A DNA stretch of 64,000 nt from Haloglomus halophilum. GTDB taxonomy: Archaea > Halobacteriota > Halobacteria > Halobacteriales > Haloarculaceae. Where the stretch lies: NCBI RefSeq assembly GCF_024298885.1, contig NZ_CP101166.1, forward strand, positions 620,001 through 684,000, written 5' to 3'. Positions 55,154-63,897 of this stretch are shown here, one piece after another. Below the pieces are notes generated by a model. The model was not told where the DNA came from. It worked only from the letters and a program-made list of their open reading frames with translations, and searched no databases. The translations under genes and the position numbers were made by a program. The stretch's first letter is position 1; the number at the start of each line of letters is the position of its first letter.

Positions 55154-56734
55154 ATGGCACAGCAGCAGCAGCGCATGGGCGGACAGCCGATGTTCATCCT
55201 CGCCGAGGACTCCCAGCGGACCCGCGGCGAGGACGCACAGTCCTCGAACATCCAGGCCGGCAAGGCCATCGCCGAATCGGTACGCACGACACTCGGGCCG
55301 CGCGGCATGGACAAGATGCTCGTGAGCGACGACGGCGACGTCGTCATCACGAACGACGGGGCGACCATCCTCGACAAGATGGATATCGAGCACCCCGCCG
55401 CGCAGATGATCGTCGAGGTCGCCGAGACCCAGGAGGAGGAGGTCGGTGACGGTACCACGACCGCCTCCGTCCTGGCGGGCCGGCTCCTCGCGCAGGCCGA
55501 GGACCTCCTCGAGGACGACGTCCACCCGACGACCATCGTCGAGGGCTACCACGAGGCCAGCGCACTCGCGCTGGAGGCCATCGAGGACATGACGCTGGAC
55601 GAGGAGCTCGACGACGACCTCCTCAGGAAGGTGACCGAGACCTCGATGACCGGCAAGGGCACCGGTGACATCGAGGCCGGTGCGCTCGCCGAGACCGTCG
55701 TCGGTGCCGTCCGCGCCGTCGAGGGCGAGGACGGTGTCGAGCGCGAGAACATCACCGTCCGCACGCAGAAGGGCGCCTCCTCCTCCGCGACCGAACTGGT
55801 CGAGGGCGTCATCGCCGAGGAAGAGCCGCTCCACGAGGACATGCCCCGCTCCGTCGAGGACGCGACCGTCGCCGTCCTCGACGTGGACCTGGAGATCCGC
55901 GAGGCCAACATCGACGCCGAGTACGACATCAGCGACGTCGACCAGCTGAACCAGGCCATCGAGGCCGAGCAGTCCGAGCTCCGCGGCTACGCGGAGACCC
56001 TCGACGAGGCCGGCATCGATGTCGCCTTCGTCACGGGCGACGTCGACGACCACGTCGGCTCCTACCTGGCCGAGTTCGGCATCCTCGCCTTCGACTCCAT
56101 CGGCGACGACGACGCCGGCTCCATCGCCCGCGCGACGGGCGCGAAGACGCTCGGCTCCGTCGAGGACCTCGACGCCGACGACTTCGGCCACGCCGACTCC
56201 ATCCGCGTCGAGCAGTTCGCCGACGACGGCCTCGTCTTCGTCGAGGGCGGCGCGGCTGCCGAGGCCGTCACCGTCCTCGCCCGTGGTGGCACCGAGCACG
56301 TCGCCGACGAGCTCGAGCGCGCGCTCAACGACGCCATCGACGTCGCCACCGCCGCGCTCGACTCCGGCGGCATCGTCCCCGGCGCCGGCGCCTCCGAGAT
56401 CGCCATCGCGGACCACATCCGCTCGGGCTCGGCCGGCATCGAGGGCCGCAAGCAGCTCGCCGTCGAGGCGTTCGCCGACGCGATGGACGTCATCCCGCGC
56501 ACGCTCGCGGAGAACACCGGCCTCGACCCCATCGACGCGCTGGTCGACCTCCGCTCGCGCCACGAGGAGGAGGGCGTCGCCGGCATCATCTCCGAGGGAC
56601 AGACCGGCCACATCGACGACCCCGTCGACTACGGCGTCTTCGACCCCGCCGCGGTCAAGCGCGAGGCCGTCGAGTCCGCCACCGAGGCGGCCACGATGAT
56701 CGTCCGCATCGACGACGTCATCTCGTCGAGCTAA
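55154..56734 (+). CDS. Thermosome (group II chaperonin) subunit
   Basis: 526 residues from ATG at 55154. The ATP site motifs [21 protein letters not shown] and [15 protein letters not shown] are intact, as are the apical-domain segments and the C-terminal ATP region [19 protein letters not shown]. The protein stops at [11 protein letters not shown] and lacks the long Gly/Met-rich tail found on the major haloarchaeal subunits, so it resembles the shorter third subunit (Cct3 type). It folds proteins in a double-ring complex. Confidence 0.93.
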   Translation: MAQQQQRMGGQPMFILAEDSQRTRGEDAQSSNIQAGKAIAESVRTTLGPRGMDKMLVSDDGDVVITNDGATILDKMDIEHPAAQMIVEVAETQEEEVGDGTTTASVLAGRLLAQAEDLLEDDVHPTTIVEGYHEASALALEAIEDMTLDEELDDDLLRKVTETSMTGKGTGDIEAGALAETVVGAVRAVEGEDGVERENITVRTQKGASSSATELVEGVIAEEEPLHEDMPRSVEDATVAVLDVDLEIREANIDAEYDISDVDQLNQAIEAEQSELRGYAETLDEAGIDVAFVTGDVDDHVGSYLAEFGILAFDSIGDDDAGSIARATGAKTLGSVEDLDADDFGHADSIRVEQFADDGLVFVEGGAAAEAVTVLARGGTEHVADELERALNDAIDVATAALDSGGIVPGAGASEIAIADHIRSGSAGIEGRKQLAVEAFADAMDVIPRTLAENTGLDPIDALVDLRSRHEEEGVAGIISEGQTGHIDDPVDYGVFDPAAVKREAVESATEAATMIVRIDDVISSS

Positions 56735-56773
56735 CGTCTCAAATACACCCGTTCGGTTGTAAATTCTCGAATA

Positions 56774-56784
56774 ACTTATTTATC
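56774..56784 (+). promoter_or_regulatory. TATA box with no obvious coding target
   Basis: aacttatttat is a good archaeal TATA sequence, 40 bases after the thermosome stop. No gene starts within the next 500 bases. Likely products are a non-coding RNA from the intergenic element or a long leader of rnpB. Confidence 0.45.
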
Positions 56785-56846
56785 CCGGGCGTGGTAGATT
56801 ATTCTCTGCGTTCCAAGTATTGTTTCGGAGAAGTGAAGGGCCCCTA

Positions 56847-57270
56847 CGAAGCCCTCGCGCTCTCGCCCTTCAAGTCCACCAGGGACGTGGAACGTTGCAC
56901 GGAGCGGCGCCCCTACCCTTCCCCGGGTTCTCGCGGCTACGCCGCGAGGTACGGGGACGGAGTCCCCCGGCACGCGCGGGTTCGCTTTCGCTCACCACGC
57001 GCTCCCGGCCCGTGGTTGTGGAGGCTCACGTCGCCGTCAGTCGACCGGGCGCGCGCTGGCGGCTGTGCCGCAGGCCAGCCGCCGCCAGCGCGCGAGGGAC
57101 GAGGAGCGCAACGAAGGGAGCGAAGCGACCGGAGTGAGCACCGCAGGCGGCTGGGGAGGTACGAGGCTCCCGCTAGCCGACTGACCAGAGACGGCCCTGG
57201 CGGAATCGAAGCTGAGCCGAACGGAGTGAGGCGAAGGTCGTCAGAGCTTGCTCTGACGGAAGGCGAGGGC
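56847..57270. repeat. Intergenic element, copy 2 (diverged)
   Basis: It starts with cgaagccctcgcgc (56847-56860), then gcgctctcgccctt, ccctacccttccccg near 56922, the exact 20-mer of copy 1 at 56996-57015, and gggcgcgcgctggcg at 57047-57061, in the same order as copy 1. Copy 2 lacks the 81-bp insertion of copy 1 and instead has different hairpin-rich filler on its right. A segment gccctggcggaatcgaag near 57196 is an inverted match to 5367-5384 of copy 1. The right limit is not sharp. Confidence 0.5.
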
Positions 57271-57347
57271 GCTCGTCGTCTCCATCGCCGTCGCAGTCAC
57301 CCGAGCAGTCACGAGAGACCCGTGCTATCGACCGAACCCCTCAAGAC

Positions 57348-57741
57348 GGGCACCAGCCTACGTGTGGCTGGCAGAGGGAGCCCGGCTCCCGTGCGCGACA
57401 TGGCGCACGAGGAAAGTCCCCCCACCGTCCGGGCAGGCGACCGGGCGCAAGCCCGGGACGGGAGACCGTCGGCTCTGGAACAGCAACGAGACCCCCCGGT
57501 CCGAGTGATGATGCGCGAGGGGCCACGAGGCCCCCCGGCGCGAGCGGGCGTGACCCGCGAGCGTGCGAAGCGAGCCGCGAGGCGAGCCAGCTAACCTGCA
57601 GAACGTCGACGACCGGGAACGGATGGAACGGCGAATCCTCGCCGGTGCAAGCCCGCCGTGCTGGTAGCCCGGACACGGCGGCGGGCGCTCAGCCGAATGC
57701 CGGGACGAACAGAAGGGGGCTTACTCCCCTCAGCCATCAGC
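57348..57741 (+). ncRNA. rnpB: RNase P RNA (archaeal type A)
   Basis: The conserved region I signature GAGGAAAGTCC occurs at 57409-57419, and the conserved region V motif ACAGAAGGGGGCTTA at 57708-57722. Between lie stems consistent with P3-P12, including the GC-rich hairpin ggccacgaggcc near 57520. 5' ggctg and 3' cagcc (57366-57370 and 57731-57735) could pair as P1. The catalytic RNA removes tRNA 5' leaders. Ends are approximate. Confidence 0.88.
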
Positions 57742-57836
57742 ACCACGGAGCGGCCGCGCTCTCGGGTACTCTCCGGCGATTCCGGGCGCTGGGACGCGCC
57801 GCCGGGCTTTTGATAGGGGGTCGCATACGGGCGGGT

Positions 57837-58007
57837 ATGGACTCCGTCCGAAAGGGACTCCGCTCCGAGCAGATCACGAAGGACACGTACGAGCGGCTGG
57901 TGTGTGCGGAGTGTGGTGAGAACCTGGACTCCAAGGACAACCCGGACGGACTCGGGAAGGTCCGGTCCTGTCCGGAGTGCGGTCGGGAGTGGCAGCAGGT
58001 CGGGTAG
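57837..58007 (+). CDS. HVO_0758-family small zinc-finger protein
   Basis: 56 residues from ATG at 57837. MDSVRKGLRSEQITKDTYERL leads to two CxxC pairs, VCAECGEN and SCPECGREW, which form one zinc site. This matches a small conserved haloarchaeal zinc-finger family named after a Haloferax member. It lies about 100 bases after the RNase P RNA. Function is not established. Confidence 0.8.
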   Translation: MDSVRKGLRSEQITKDTYERLVCAECGENLDSKDNPDGLGKVRSCPECGREWQQVG

Positions 58008-58109
58008 CACGGCGAGGGGCGCCCAGCCCGGACTCACGGGTCGGAAACGGCGGACGCGCGTCGGACGAGCCACCGAACGGTTTTGTGCCCACGTTACCCA
58101 GGTAGCACA

Positions 58110-58457
58110 GTGAGTACCGTCGCGGAGTGGACCGACGCGCTCGCCGAGGCCGGGGAGCTGACCCCGGCCGTCGTCGACCGCATCATCGAGGCGCACGGCA
58201 AGCGCGGTCGTCGCGCCATCGAGGCGGTCGGCGAGCAGCGCGTCAAGCAGTACCGCGACTTCACCGTCGTCGTCGGCCACACCGAGGAGTACGTCGTCGA
58301 GGACGACGGCTGCACCTGCGAGGACAGCCAGTACAACCTCGACGCCGACGACCCGGACGAGCTCTGCTGGCACGTCATCGCCGCGAAGATCGCCCCCCGC
58401 ATCGACGCCGTCGACCACCACGACATGTGGTACTCCGACGTCCGGGAGTTCATCTGA
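58110..58457 (+). CDS. SWIM-like zinc-finger protein
   Basis: 115 residues from GTG at 58110. The motif CTCEDSQYNLDADDPDELCWHVIAAKIA fits CxCx(n)CxH, the SWIM zinc ligand pattern. N-terminal helices precede it (STVAEWTDALAEAGELTPAVV). SWIM domains bind nucleic acids or proteins. The next gene begins three bases after the stop, so they are probably co-transcribed. Confidence 0.7.
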   Translation: MSTVAEWTDALAEAGELTPAVVDRIIEAHGKRGRRAIEAVGEQRVKQYRDFTVVVGHTEEYVVEDDGCTCEDSQYNLDADDPDELCWHVIAAKIAPRIDAVDHHDMWYSDVREFI

Positions 58458-58460
58458 GCG

Positions 58461-58805
58461 ATGGTCGAGGGCGACAGCGACGACGAGACCAGCGCGGACC
58501 CACCGACCGTCCCGGTTCTGGGCCGGCCACTCGTCCGCGCGGAGTTCTGGGCGGTCCTGCTGGCCCTCGCCGCCCTCTCGTTCGGGGGCCTCGCGGCGGC
58601 GCGCGCGCTCGGTGCCGCCGCGGGCGACCCGTGGCTCATCGGCGCGGCGGCCGTCGCGCAGGCGGGGCTCGCCGTCCACTACGCCCGGCGACCGCCCGGC
58701 TACGCGCGGGGGACGCTCCCCGTCCCGGTCCACTGGTACCGTATCATCCTCTTCCTGCTCGTCGGGGTCGCGGCGGGCGCCATCGCGGCGCTCGTCGTCG
58801 GCTGA
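58461..58805 (+). CDS. Membrane protein, three helices
   Basis: 114 residues: an acidic start (MVEGDSDDETSADPPTVPVLG), then helices at about 28-50, 55-73 and 92-113, the last ending AIAALVVG. The loop YARRPPGYARGTLPVPVHWYR is distinctive but I do not recognise a family. It is coupled to the SWIM-like gene. Confidence 0.6.
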   Translation: MVEGDSDDETSADPPTVPVLGRPLVRAEFWAVLLALAALSFGGLAAARALGAAAGDPWLIGAAAVAQAGLAVHYARRPPGYARGTLPVPVHWYRIILFLLVGVAAGAIAALVVG

Positions 58806-58853
58806 GCGGCCGTCACGACGACACGGACCGCCCCGCCGGCCGCAGCACCCAGC

Positions 58854-59939
58854 TCACTCGTCCGTCTCCGTGGTCCCCTCGCGCTCGGTCTCCCGGAGGA
58901 TGAACGGTCCGATGGAGAGGGTGCGCCCGGTGATGGTCGCGATACGGAGGACGTACGACAGCAGGACGACGAAGGGCAGGAGCGCCAGCACCGTCGTGAT
59001 GCAGACGACCAGCGACGCCCCGCCGATGCCGAGGACCGTGGTCGGCGGGGCCGCCGACGCGTCGAAGAAGGCCAGCACGGAGACCGTGACGACCAGCGAC
59101 GGGAGGGATGCCAACAGCACGAGCCGCGAGAGGTCGACCAGCTCGGACTGGAAGTAGAGCGTCTTGAAATGTTCGCGGGCGGGTCCGAACAGCTGGAGCA
59201 GTCCCTCCAGTTCCTCCAGCGTCTCGCAGGTCTCGTCCGACAGCTCGTCGGCGTAGGCCGTCCGGAGCCGCCGGGCACGGTAGAGCTTCCGGGAGTACTC
59301 GAAGTCGAGCGCGGCGTCGACGACCTCGTACTGGCCGAACGTCGAATCCGAGAGCGAATCGACCACCGCGTCGGCAGCCGTCGTCACGCCGTCGGCGAGG
59401 TCGCGCACGCCCTTCCTCGCCTCGTCGTCGGGGTCGTCGGCCACCGAGTCGCCGAGGGCCTCGGCTCGGGCGGCGGTCGCCGTCACCATCGCCCGGAGGA
59501 AGGCGGAGGGCTCGGCGGGTGCGACGGGGTCCTCGAGGAACTCGGCCACGTCCTGGCGGAACTCCATCGCGCCGTCCATCCGCTCGCGCTGGTCGCCCGC
59601 GGCCCCCAGCTCCTGCGAGAGGACGAGCTGGTTCAGCGTCAGGACCAGCGTCACACCCGTCACCGTGGCGCCGACCAGCGCCTGGAACAGCGTCTCCACG
59701 GGGTCACCGCTACGGACCGCCGCCTCCGACCCGGGCACGACGGCCACCACCAGCAGGAGCGACCCCAGCACCCCGGCCAGGAGCCCGGCCGTCACGAGCC
59801 GCCGGTCGGCCTCGACGAGCAGGTAGGAGAGCCGGGTATCCCGGCCGGCCCGCTCGGCGATGGTCTCCTCGGCGTCCGCACCGACGTCGGCGGTCGTCGC
59901 GCTGTCGCTCACCGCCACACCACCCGTCGAGTCGGCCAC
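58854..59939 (-). CDS. Membrane protein of unknown function with a central helical domain
   Basis: 361 residues. Two helices near the N-terminus (LLAGVLGSLLLVVAVVPG and TVTGVTLVLTLNQLVLS) and two near the C-terminus (LVLLASLPSLVVTVSVLAFF and LVVCITTVLALLPFVVLLSYV) flank about 150 soluble, helix-rich residues (around ERMDGAMEFRQDVAEFLEDP to TCETLEELEGLLQLFG). The arrangement is common in haloarchaeal membrane proteins that may be sensors or mechanosensitive. No enzymatic motif. Confidence 0.65.
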   Translation of the reverse strand: MADSTGGVAVSDSATTADVGADAEETIAERAGRDTRLSYLLVEADRRLVTAGLLAGVLGSLLLVVAVVPGSEAAVRSGDPVETLFQALVGATVTGVTLVLTLNQLVLSQELGAAGDQRERMDGAMEFRQDVAEFLEDPVAPAEPSAFLRAMVTATAARAEALGDSVADDPDDEARKGVRDLADGVTTAADAVVDSLSDSTFGQYEVVDAALDFEYSRKLYRARRLRTAYADELSDETCETLEELEGLLQLFGPAREHFKTLYFQSELVDLSRLVLLASLPSLVVTVSVLAFFDASAAPPTTVLGIGGASLVVCITTVLALLPFVVLLSYVLRIATITGRTLSIGPFILRETEREGTTETDE

Positions 59940-60059
59940 GGCGTTTCGGGGTTCATGCCCGGGCCGAGTAGCGTCGGGCTCTTAGTGCTTGACGAAGCCG
60001 AATGCGGACGTATCCGGTCAGAAGCAACGAGGCGTGTCACGACCCGGCGGCGGGACCTC

Positions 60060-60899
60060 TCAGTTCGACTCGTCCTCGGGCTCCTCGCCCTCCTTCAGGT
60101 CCGCGAGTTCCGCCTCGACCTCGGGGTCGGGGGCCGGCTCCGCCACCTCCTCGGGGTCGGACTCGTCGCTCGTCGCAGACTCGGCCGCCGCCTCCGTCGA
60201 GCCGCGGCCGGCCTCGGTCTTCAGCGTCTCCAGCTCGGCCTCGACCTCGCTGTCGCTCCGGAGTTCGCGGAGTTCGCGGTCGAGGTCGTCCTCGTCGGAG
60301 AGGGCGTCGTCGAACGCGCCCGTCTCCTGGAGTTCGTCCATCGCCTCGGCACGGGCCTCCATCTCGTCGGTCCGGTCGCGGGCGCGCTCGATGGCGCGGG
60401 CGGTCTCCTCCATCTCGTCGCCGACGCCGCTCATCGCCTCGGAGACGCGGGCGCTGGCCTCGGCGGCCTCGTAGCGCGCCTTCATGGTCTCCTTCTCCGT
60501 GCGGAACCGCTCGATGCGCTCCTGCAGCTCGTCCTTCTTCTCGACGAGGCGGTCCTGCGTGCTCTGCAGGTCCGCGATCTGCCCTTCGAGGTCCTCGATC
60601 TGCGTCATCTTCTGTTTCTTCTTCTCGAGCGCGCGGCGCGCGAGGTCGTCACGGCCCGCGTTGACGGCCTCGCGGGCCTGCTCGTTGTGCTTCTCGACGT
60701 TCTCCGCCAGCCGCCGCTTCTGTATCTCGAGGCGCTTCTTCTGGGTCGTCAGGTCCGCGATACCCTGCTTGACGTCCTGCAGTTCGTCGCGCATCTTCTC
60801 GTAGCTGTAGTCCAGCGTCTCGGAGGGGTCCTCCTGGCTGGAGACGATGGCGTTCAGCTTCGACCGGATGACGTACGAGGCCCGCGAGAGGATTCCCAT
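60060..60899 (-). CDS. pspA: PspA/IM30-family membrane-stress protein
   Basis: 279 residues from ATG at 60899. The start MGILSRASYVIRSKLNAIVS is the PspA amphipathic helix. A long coiled coil (residues 25-190, rich in Glu/Lys/Gln: LEIQKRRLAENVEKHNEQAREA) follows, then an acidic tail. PspA coats damaged membranes; haloarchaeal members respond to salt and envelope stress. A divergent gene for a small membrane protein starts 112 bases away. Confidence 0.9.
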   Translation of the reverse strand: MGILSRASYVIRSKLNAIVSSQEDPSETLDYSYEKMRDELQDVKQGIADLTTQKKRLEIQKRRLAENVEKHNEQAREAVNAGRDDLARRALEKKKQKMTQIEDLEGQIADLQSTQDRLVEKKDELQERIERFRTEKETMKARYEAAEASARVSEAMSGVGDEMEETARAIERARDRTDEMEARAEAMDELQETGAFDDALSDEDDLDRELRELRSDSEVEAELETLKTEAGRGSTEAAAESATSDESDPEEVAEPAPDPEVEAELADLKEGEEPEDESN

Positions 60900-61011
60900 A
60901 CCCCGGCTTTCGCGGCCCGTGGGCATAAATTTCCCATGTCCGGTGGGCGGCCATAGCCCGGCGGACCCGGACGACCGACAGGGATTAGCGCACGGCCCGC
61001 ACAGAACGGGT

Positions 61012-61422
61012 ATGGCAGACGACGAAGCCGACGTGGAGGTGGACCTGAAGCGACGGCAGATGCGGCTGATGGGCGTCGGCTCCGTCATCGCGGGGCTTCT
61101 CGTGTTCGGGGCGGCGATGGTCAGCGAGAGCCCCTACGAGCCGATGGTGGGCATCCTGGGCTTCCTCGGCATCGCGGCGATGGTGTTCGAGTACACGGAG
61201 AACGTCCAGCGGGGTGTCTCGCTGGGCTTCCTCGTCAGTGGCGTCCTCGTGTGGCTCTATCCGGTCGTGGTACCGACCTCGCAGCGCTCGGCGCTGTTCC
61301 TGGGCGCACTGCTGGCGATGGCCGGCGTGTTCAACTTCGTGTTCGGCCAGTTCGCCGACCGCCTCCAGGAGTTCGGCGCGCGACTCGGTGGCGGTGGGGA
61401 CGAGGACGCGGAGGAGGCGTGA
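61012..61422 (+). CDS. Small membrane protein divergent from pspA
   Basis: 136 residues from ATG at 61012: an acidic and basic N-terminus (ADDEADVEVDLKRRQMRL), then four hydrophobic helices and a Gly/Asp/Glu tail. Shared divergent spacing with pspA suggests co-regulation, but no domain is recognised. Confidence 0.6.
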   Translation: MADDEADVEVDLKRRQMRLMGVGSVIAGLLVFGAAMVSESPYEPMVGILGFLGIAAMVFEYTENVQRGVSLGFLVSGVLVWLYPVVVPTSQRSALFLGALLAMAGVFNFVFGQFADRLQEFGARLGGGGDEDAEEA

Positions 61423-61450
61423 TCGAGGACCCCCGGGCCGGAAGGAAGCT

Positions 61451-62575
61451 CTACTGCGTCGCCTTCGTCGGAGCGCCGGTCGTCCCGGCGTCGGTCTCGT
61501 AGCCGGCCAGCGCGAGCACGTCATCGAAGAAGTCCAGCGAGTCGTTCGGCCCCGGGTTCGCCTCGGGGTGGTACTGGCGGGTGATGATGTCCAGTTCATC
61601 CGATTCGAGGCCCTCGGGCGTATCGTCGTTGACGTTGATCTGCGTGACCTCGAGCTGGTCGCCGGGCTCGTCGACGGTGTAGCCGTGGTTCTGGGTGGTC
61701 ATCACGACGCGCCCCGAGCGCAGGTCACGGACCGGCTGGTTGACCCCGCGGTGCCCGAACTCCATCTTCTCGGTGGAGCCGCCGAGCGCGTTGGCGACGA
61801 CCTGCTGGCCCAGGCAGATGCCCGCGATGGGCGTCTCGCCGACGTACTCGTCGACCAGGGCGGCCGCGCGCTCGAAGTTCTCCGGGTCGCCGGGGCCGTT
61901 CGAGATGAACATGAGGTCCGGGTCGACGGACTCGACATCCGCGACCGTCGCGTCGTAGGGGAGGACCTCGACGACGGCGTCGCGCTCGACGAGCGAACTG
62001 ATGATGCTGCCCTTCGCGCCGCAGTCGACGAGGGCGACCGTGGGCCCGTCGCCCTCGCGATTGTGTGTCTCGCGACCCGGGACGCTGACCTGCGAGCCGA
62101 TGTCGGTGTGGTCGCTCATCGCGACACACTGGTCGAGTTCCTCCGTCGCGGCCTCGGGGGAGGCGTCCGGCCCGGCCGAGATACCACACTTCATCGCGCC
62201 CTCCTCGCGGATGCCGGTCACGAGGTCGCGGGTGTCGAGGTGGTCGACCGCCGGAATCCCCTCGTTGGCGAGCCACTCGGCCACGTCCTCGGTGAACTCG
62301 CGGGCGACCGCGGCACGCGGGTGGACGCGGTCGGACTCGAAGCGCTCCTCTCGGACCCCGTAGTTGCCGATGAGCGGGTAGGAGAACGTGAGGATCTGCT
62401 CCTCGTAGGAGGGGTCGGTGAGCGACTCCTCGTAGCCGGTGTAGGCGGTCGTGAACACGAGTTCGCCGCGAGCGCGCCCGGGTGCGCGGCTCCGAGCCTC
62501 CACGACCCGTCCCCCCTCGATGGCCACGTACGCGGTCGGATGCTCGTCGCCGTCGTCGGTTGCGGCGTCAGTCAT
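61451..62575 (-). CDS. carA: Carbamoyl-phosphate synthase small (glutaminase) subunit
   Basis: 374 residues. N-terminal CPSase domain (AYVAIEGGRVVEARS, ELVFTTAYTGYEESLTDPSY) and class I glutamine amidotransferase domain with the nucleophile Cys254 in GICLGQQ and the His-Glu pair in YHPEANPGP. It hydrolyses glutamine to feed CarB for pyrimidines and arginine. carB is not in the window. It is divergent from an Lrp-type gene, with a palindrome between the two. Confidence 0.95.
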   Translation of the reverse strand: MTDAATDDGDEHPTAYVAIEGGRVVEARSRAPGRARGELVFTTAYTGYEESLTDPSYEEQILTFSYPLIGNYGVREERFESDRVHPRAAVAREFTEDVAEWLANEGIPAVDHLDTRDLVTGIREEGAMKCGISAGPDASPEAATEELDQCVAMSDHTDIGSQVSVPGRETHNREGDGPTVALVDCGAKGSIISSLVERDAVVEVLPYDATVADVESVDPDLMFISNGPGDPENFERAAALVDEYVGETPIAGICLGQQVVANALGGSTEKMEFGHRGVNQPVRDLRSGRVVMTTQNHGYTVDEPGDQLEVTQINVNDDTPEGLESDELDIITRQYHPEANPGPNDSLDFFDDVLALAGYETDAGTTGAPTKATQ

Positions 62576-62625
62576 TACGATGCTCGTATCGTCGCCCCCG
62601 GAATAACCGTTGCGTTCGAAGCCGA

Positions 62626-62642
62626 ATTACGAATTTCGTAAT
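62626..62642. promoter_or_regulatory. Perfect palindrome in the carA/Lrp divergent promoter
   Basis: attacgaatttcgtaat is an exact inverted repeat with 8-base arms around one central base. It lies 50 bases upstream of the carA ATG and about 77 bases upstream of the Lrp ATG. It is A+T-rich in otherwise G+C-rich DNA. The pattern suits an Lrp/AsnC-type operator controlling one or both genes. Confidence 0.6.
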
Positions 62643-62718
62643 CGGTAAGTGCGCCCCCCGGATATCGTCGCACCTCAGCGGGGCCCCGCAGTCACCGGGT
62701 CACCCCGCATCAACGACC

Positions 62719-63132
62719 ATGGATAGCCTGGACCGGGAGATACTCGCCATCCTCCGGCGGGACTCGCGCACGCCGTACACGGAGATCGCCGACGAGGTCG
62801 GCACCAGCGAGGGCACCGTCCGGAACCGGGTGGACCGGATGCTGGAGGAGGGCGTCATCGAGCGGTTCACCGTCGCCACCCGGACGGGGAACGTGAAGGC
62901 GATGATCGAGATCGACGTGGCCGTCGATGTCGACACCACCACGATGTCCGGCGACATGGCCGACTGGTCGGAGGTCGACTTCGTCTGGCAGGTCTCCGGC
63001 GAAGAGGATATCGTCGTGGTCGCGGACACGACCGACACGGACGCGCTGAACGCGCTCATCACGCGTGCTCGAGAACTGGACGAGGTGGTGTCGACGAAGA
63101 CGCGGCTGATTCTGGACGAGAGACTCGGGTGA
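62719..63132 (+). CDS. Lrp/AsnC-family transcription regulator
   Basis: 137 residues from ATG at 62719. The HTH is SLDREILAILRRDSRTPYTEIADEVGTSEGTVRNRVDRMLEEGVI; the RAM-type ligand domain follows (VKAMIEIDVAVDVDTTTM to DEVVSTKTRLIL). Its divergence from carA and the intervening palindrome suggest that it regulates carbamoyl phosphate or amino-acid metabolism and itself. Effector unknown. Confidence 0.88.
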   Translation: MDSLDREILAILRRDSRTPYTEIADEVGTSEGTVRNRVDRMLEEGVIERFTVATRTGNVKAMIEIDVAVDVDTTTMSGDMADWSEVDFVWQVSGEEDIVVVADTTDTDALNALITRARELDEVVSTKTRLILDERLG

Positions 63133-63210
63133 CCTCCGGGCGACCGCGTCGCTCGGCGAGGTGAAGAACGGCAGGTCCGGACCGTGGGGTCCGGCGGTGG
63201 GTGGCCGGGA

Positions 63211-63897
63211 TCAGGCGGACTCGCTGGCAGCGCCCGGTGCGGCGGCGTCGAGGGTCTCCGTGTGGAGGTCCCACTCGCCCGCCGGCGGCAGCCCGTCCTC
63301 GACGTAGCAGGTCGCATCCGCGAGGTCGAGGAGCCCGTCGAGCCACTCGTGGTCCGGTGCGACCGGAAGGTGGGCGTGCACGACCGCGTTCGTCCCGAGG
63401 GCGGCGACACGGAGTTCGAGCAGGAACCGCTCCAGCTCGAACCGGTCGTCGGTCAGCGAGGTCACGTCGCGCAGGCAGACGACGGGGCGGCCCTCGTCGC
63501 GGGCCGCGGTGATCTCCATCGCGTCGGAGACAGCGGCACCGAGCGCGCGGAGCGAGCCGTTGACCTGGTCGACGGCGGCCCGGGTCGGGATACCGTCGAA
63601 CCGGCCGTCGTGGTCCGGGCCGCGCGAGGTCCGGATGACCCGGACGGACGCGCCCTTCGGGACGGCGTCGACGTGGTGTTTCACTGAAGGCAGAGTCCGC
63701 GCGGGACTCACGAACAGGTGGTGATCCTCTTCGGGGGCACGTGCGTGGAGTCGGCTGCTCGCCGTCGCGTGCGCCGGCGACTCCTCGCCGACGAACAGCG
63801 ACAGACAGCCCTGTGCGCCGAGCCGCCGCAGCTCGGTCTCCTCCGCGCCGATGTCCCCGCGGCCCACACCGCCGGTGTCCACAGCTTCGTGTAGCAT
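63211..63897 (-). CDS. Haloarchaeal protein of unknown function (degenerate RecA-like?)
   Basis: 228 residues. The protein starts MLHEAVDTGGVGRGDIGAEE and has alternating strands and helices (CLSLFVGEESPAHATASS, SVRVIRTS, RPVVCLRDVTSLTDDRFELERFLLELRVAALGTNAVVHAHLPV), which could be a P-loop-like fold without a Walker A. I recognise the type only as a haloarchaeal family of unknown function. The start is uncertain; this ATG gives a good coding profile. A TATA-like ttttatcc (minus strand, 63925-63932) lies about 30 bases upstream. Confidence 0.5.
   Translation of the reverse strand: MLHEAVDTGGVGRGDIGAEETELRRLGAQGCLSLFVGEESPAHATASSRLHARAPEEDHHLFVSPARTLPSVKHHVDAVPKGASVRVIRTSRGPDHDGRFDGIPTRAAVDQVNGSLRALGAAVSDAMEITAARDEGRPVVCLRDVTSLTDDRFELERFLLELRVAALGTNAVVHAHLPVAPDHEWLDGLLDLADATCYVEDGLPPAGEWDLHTETLDAAAPGAASESA

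Larger units (their letters stand above)
56735..57347. other. Non-coding stretch between thermosome and RNase P RNA
   Basis: About 610 bases without a supported gene. A TATA-like aacttatttat at 56774-56784 stands in front of it. It contains the second copy of the intergenic element (from 56847). Its right part has several short G+C-rich inverted repeats, such as cagagcttgctctg near 57243. The element may be transcribed from that TATA box and could precede rnpB in the same RNA. Confidence 0.6.
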
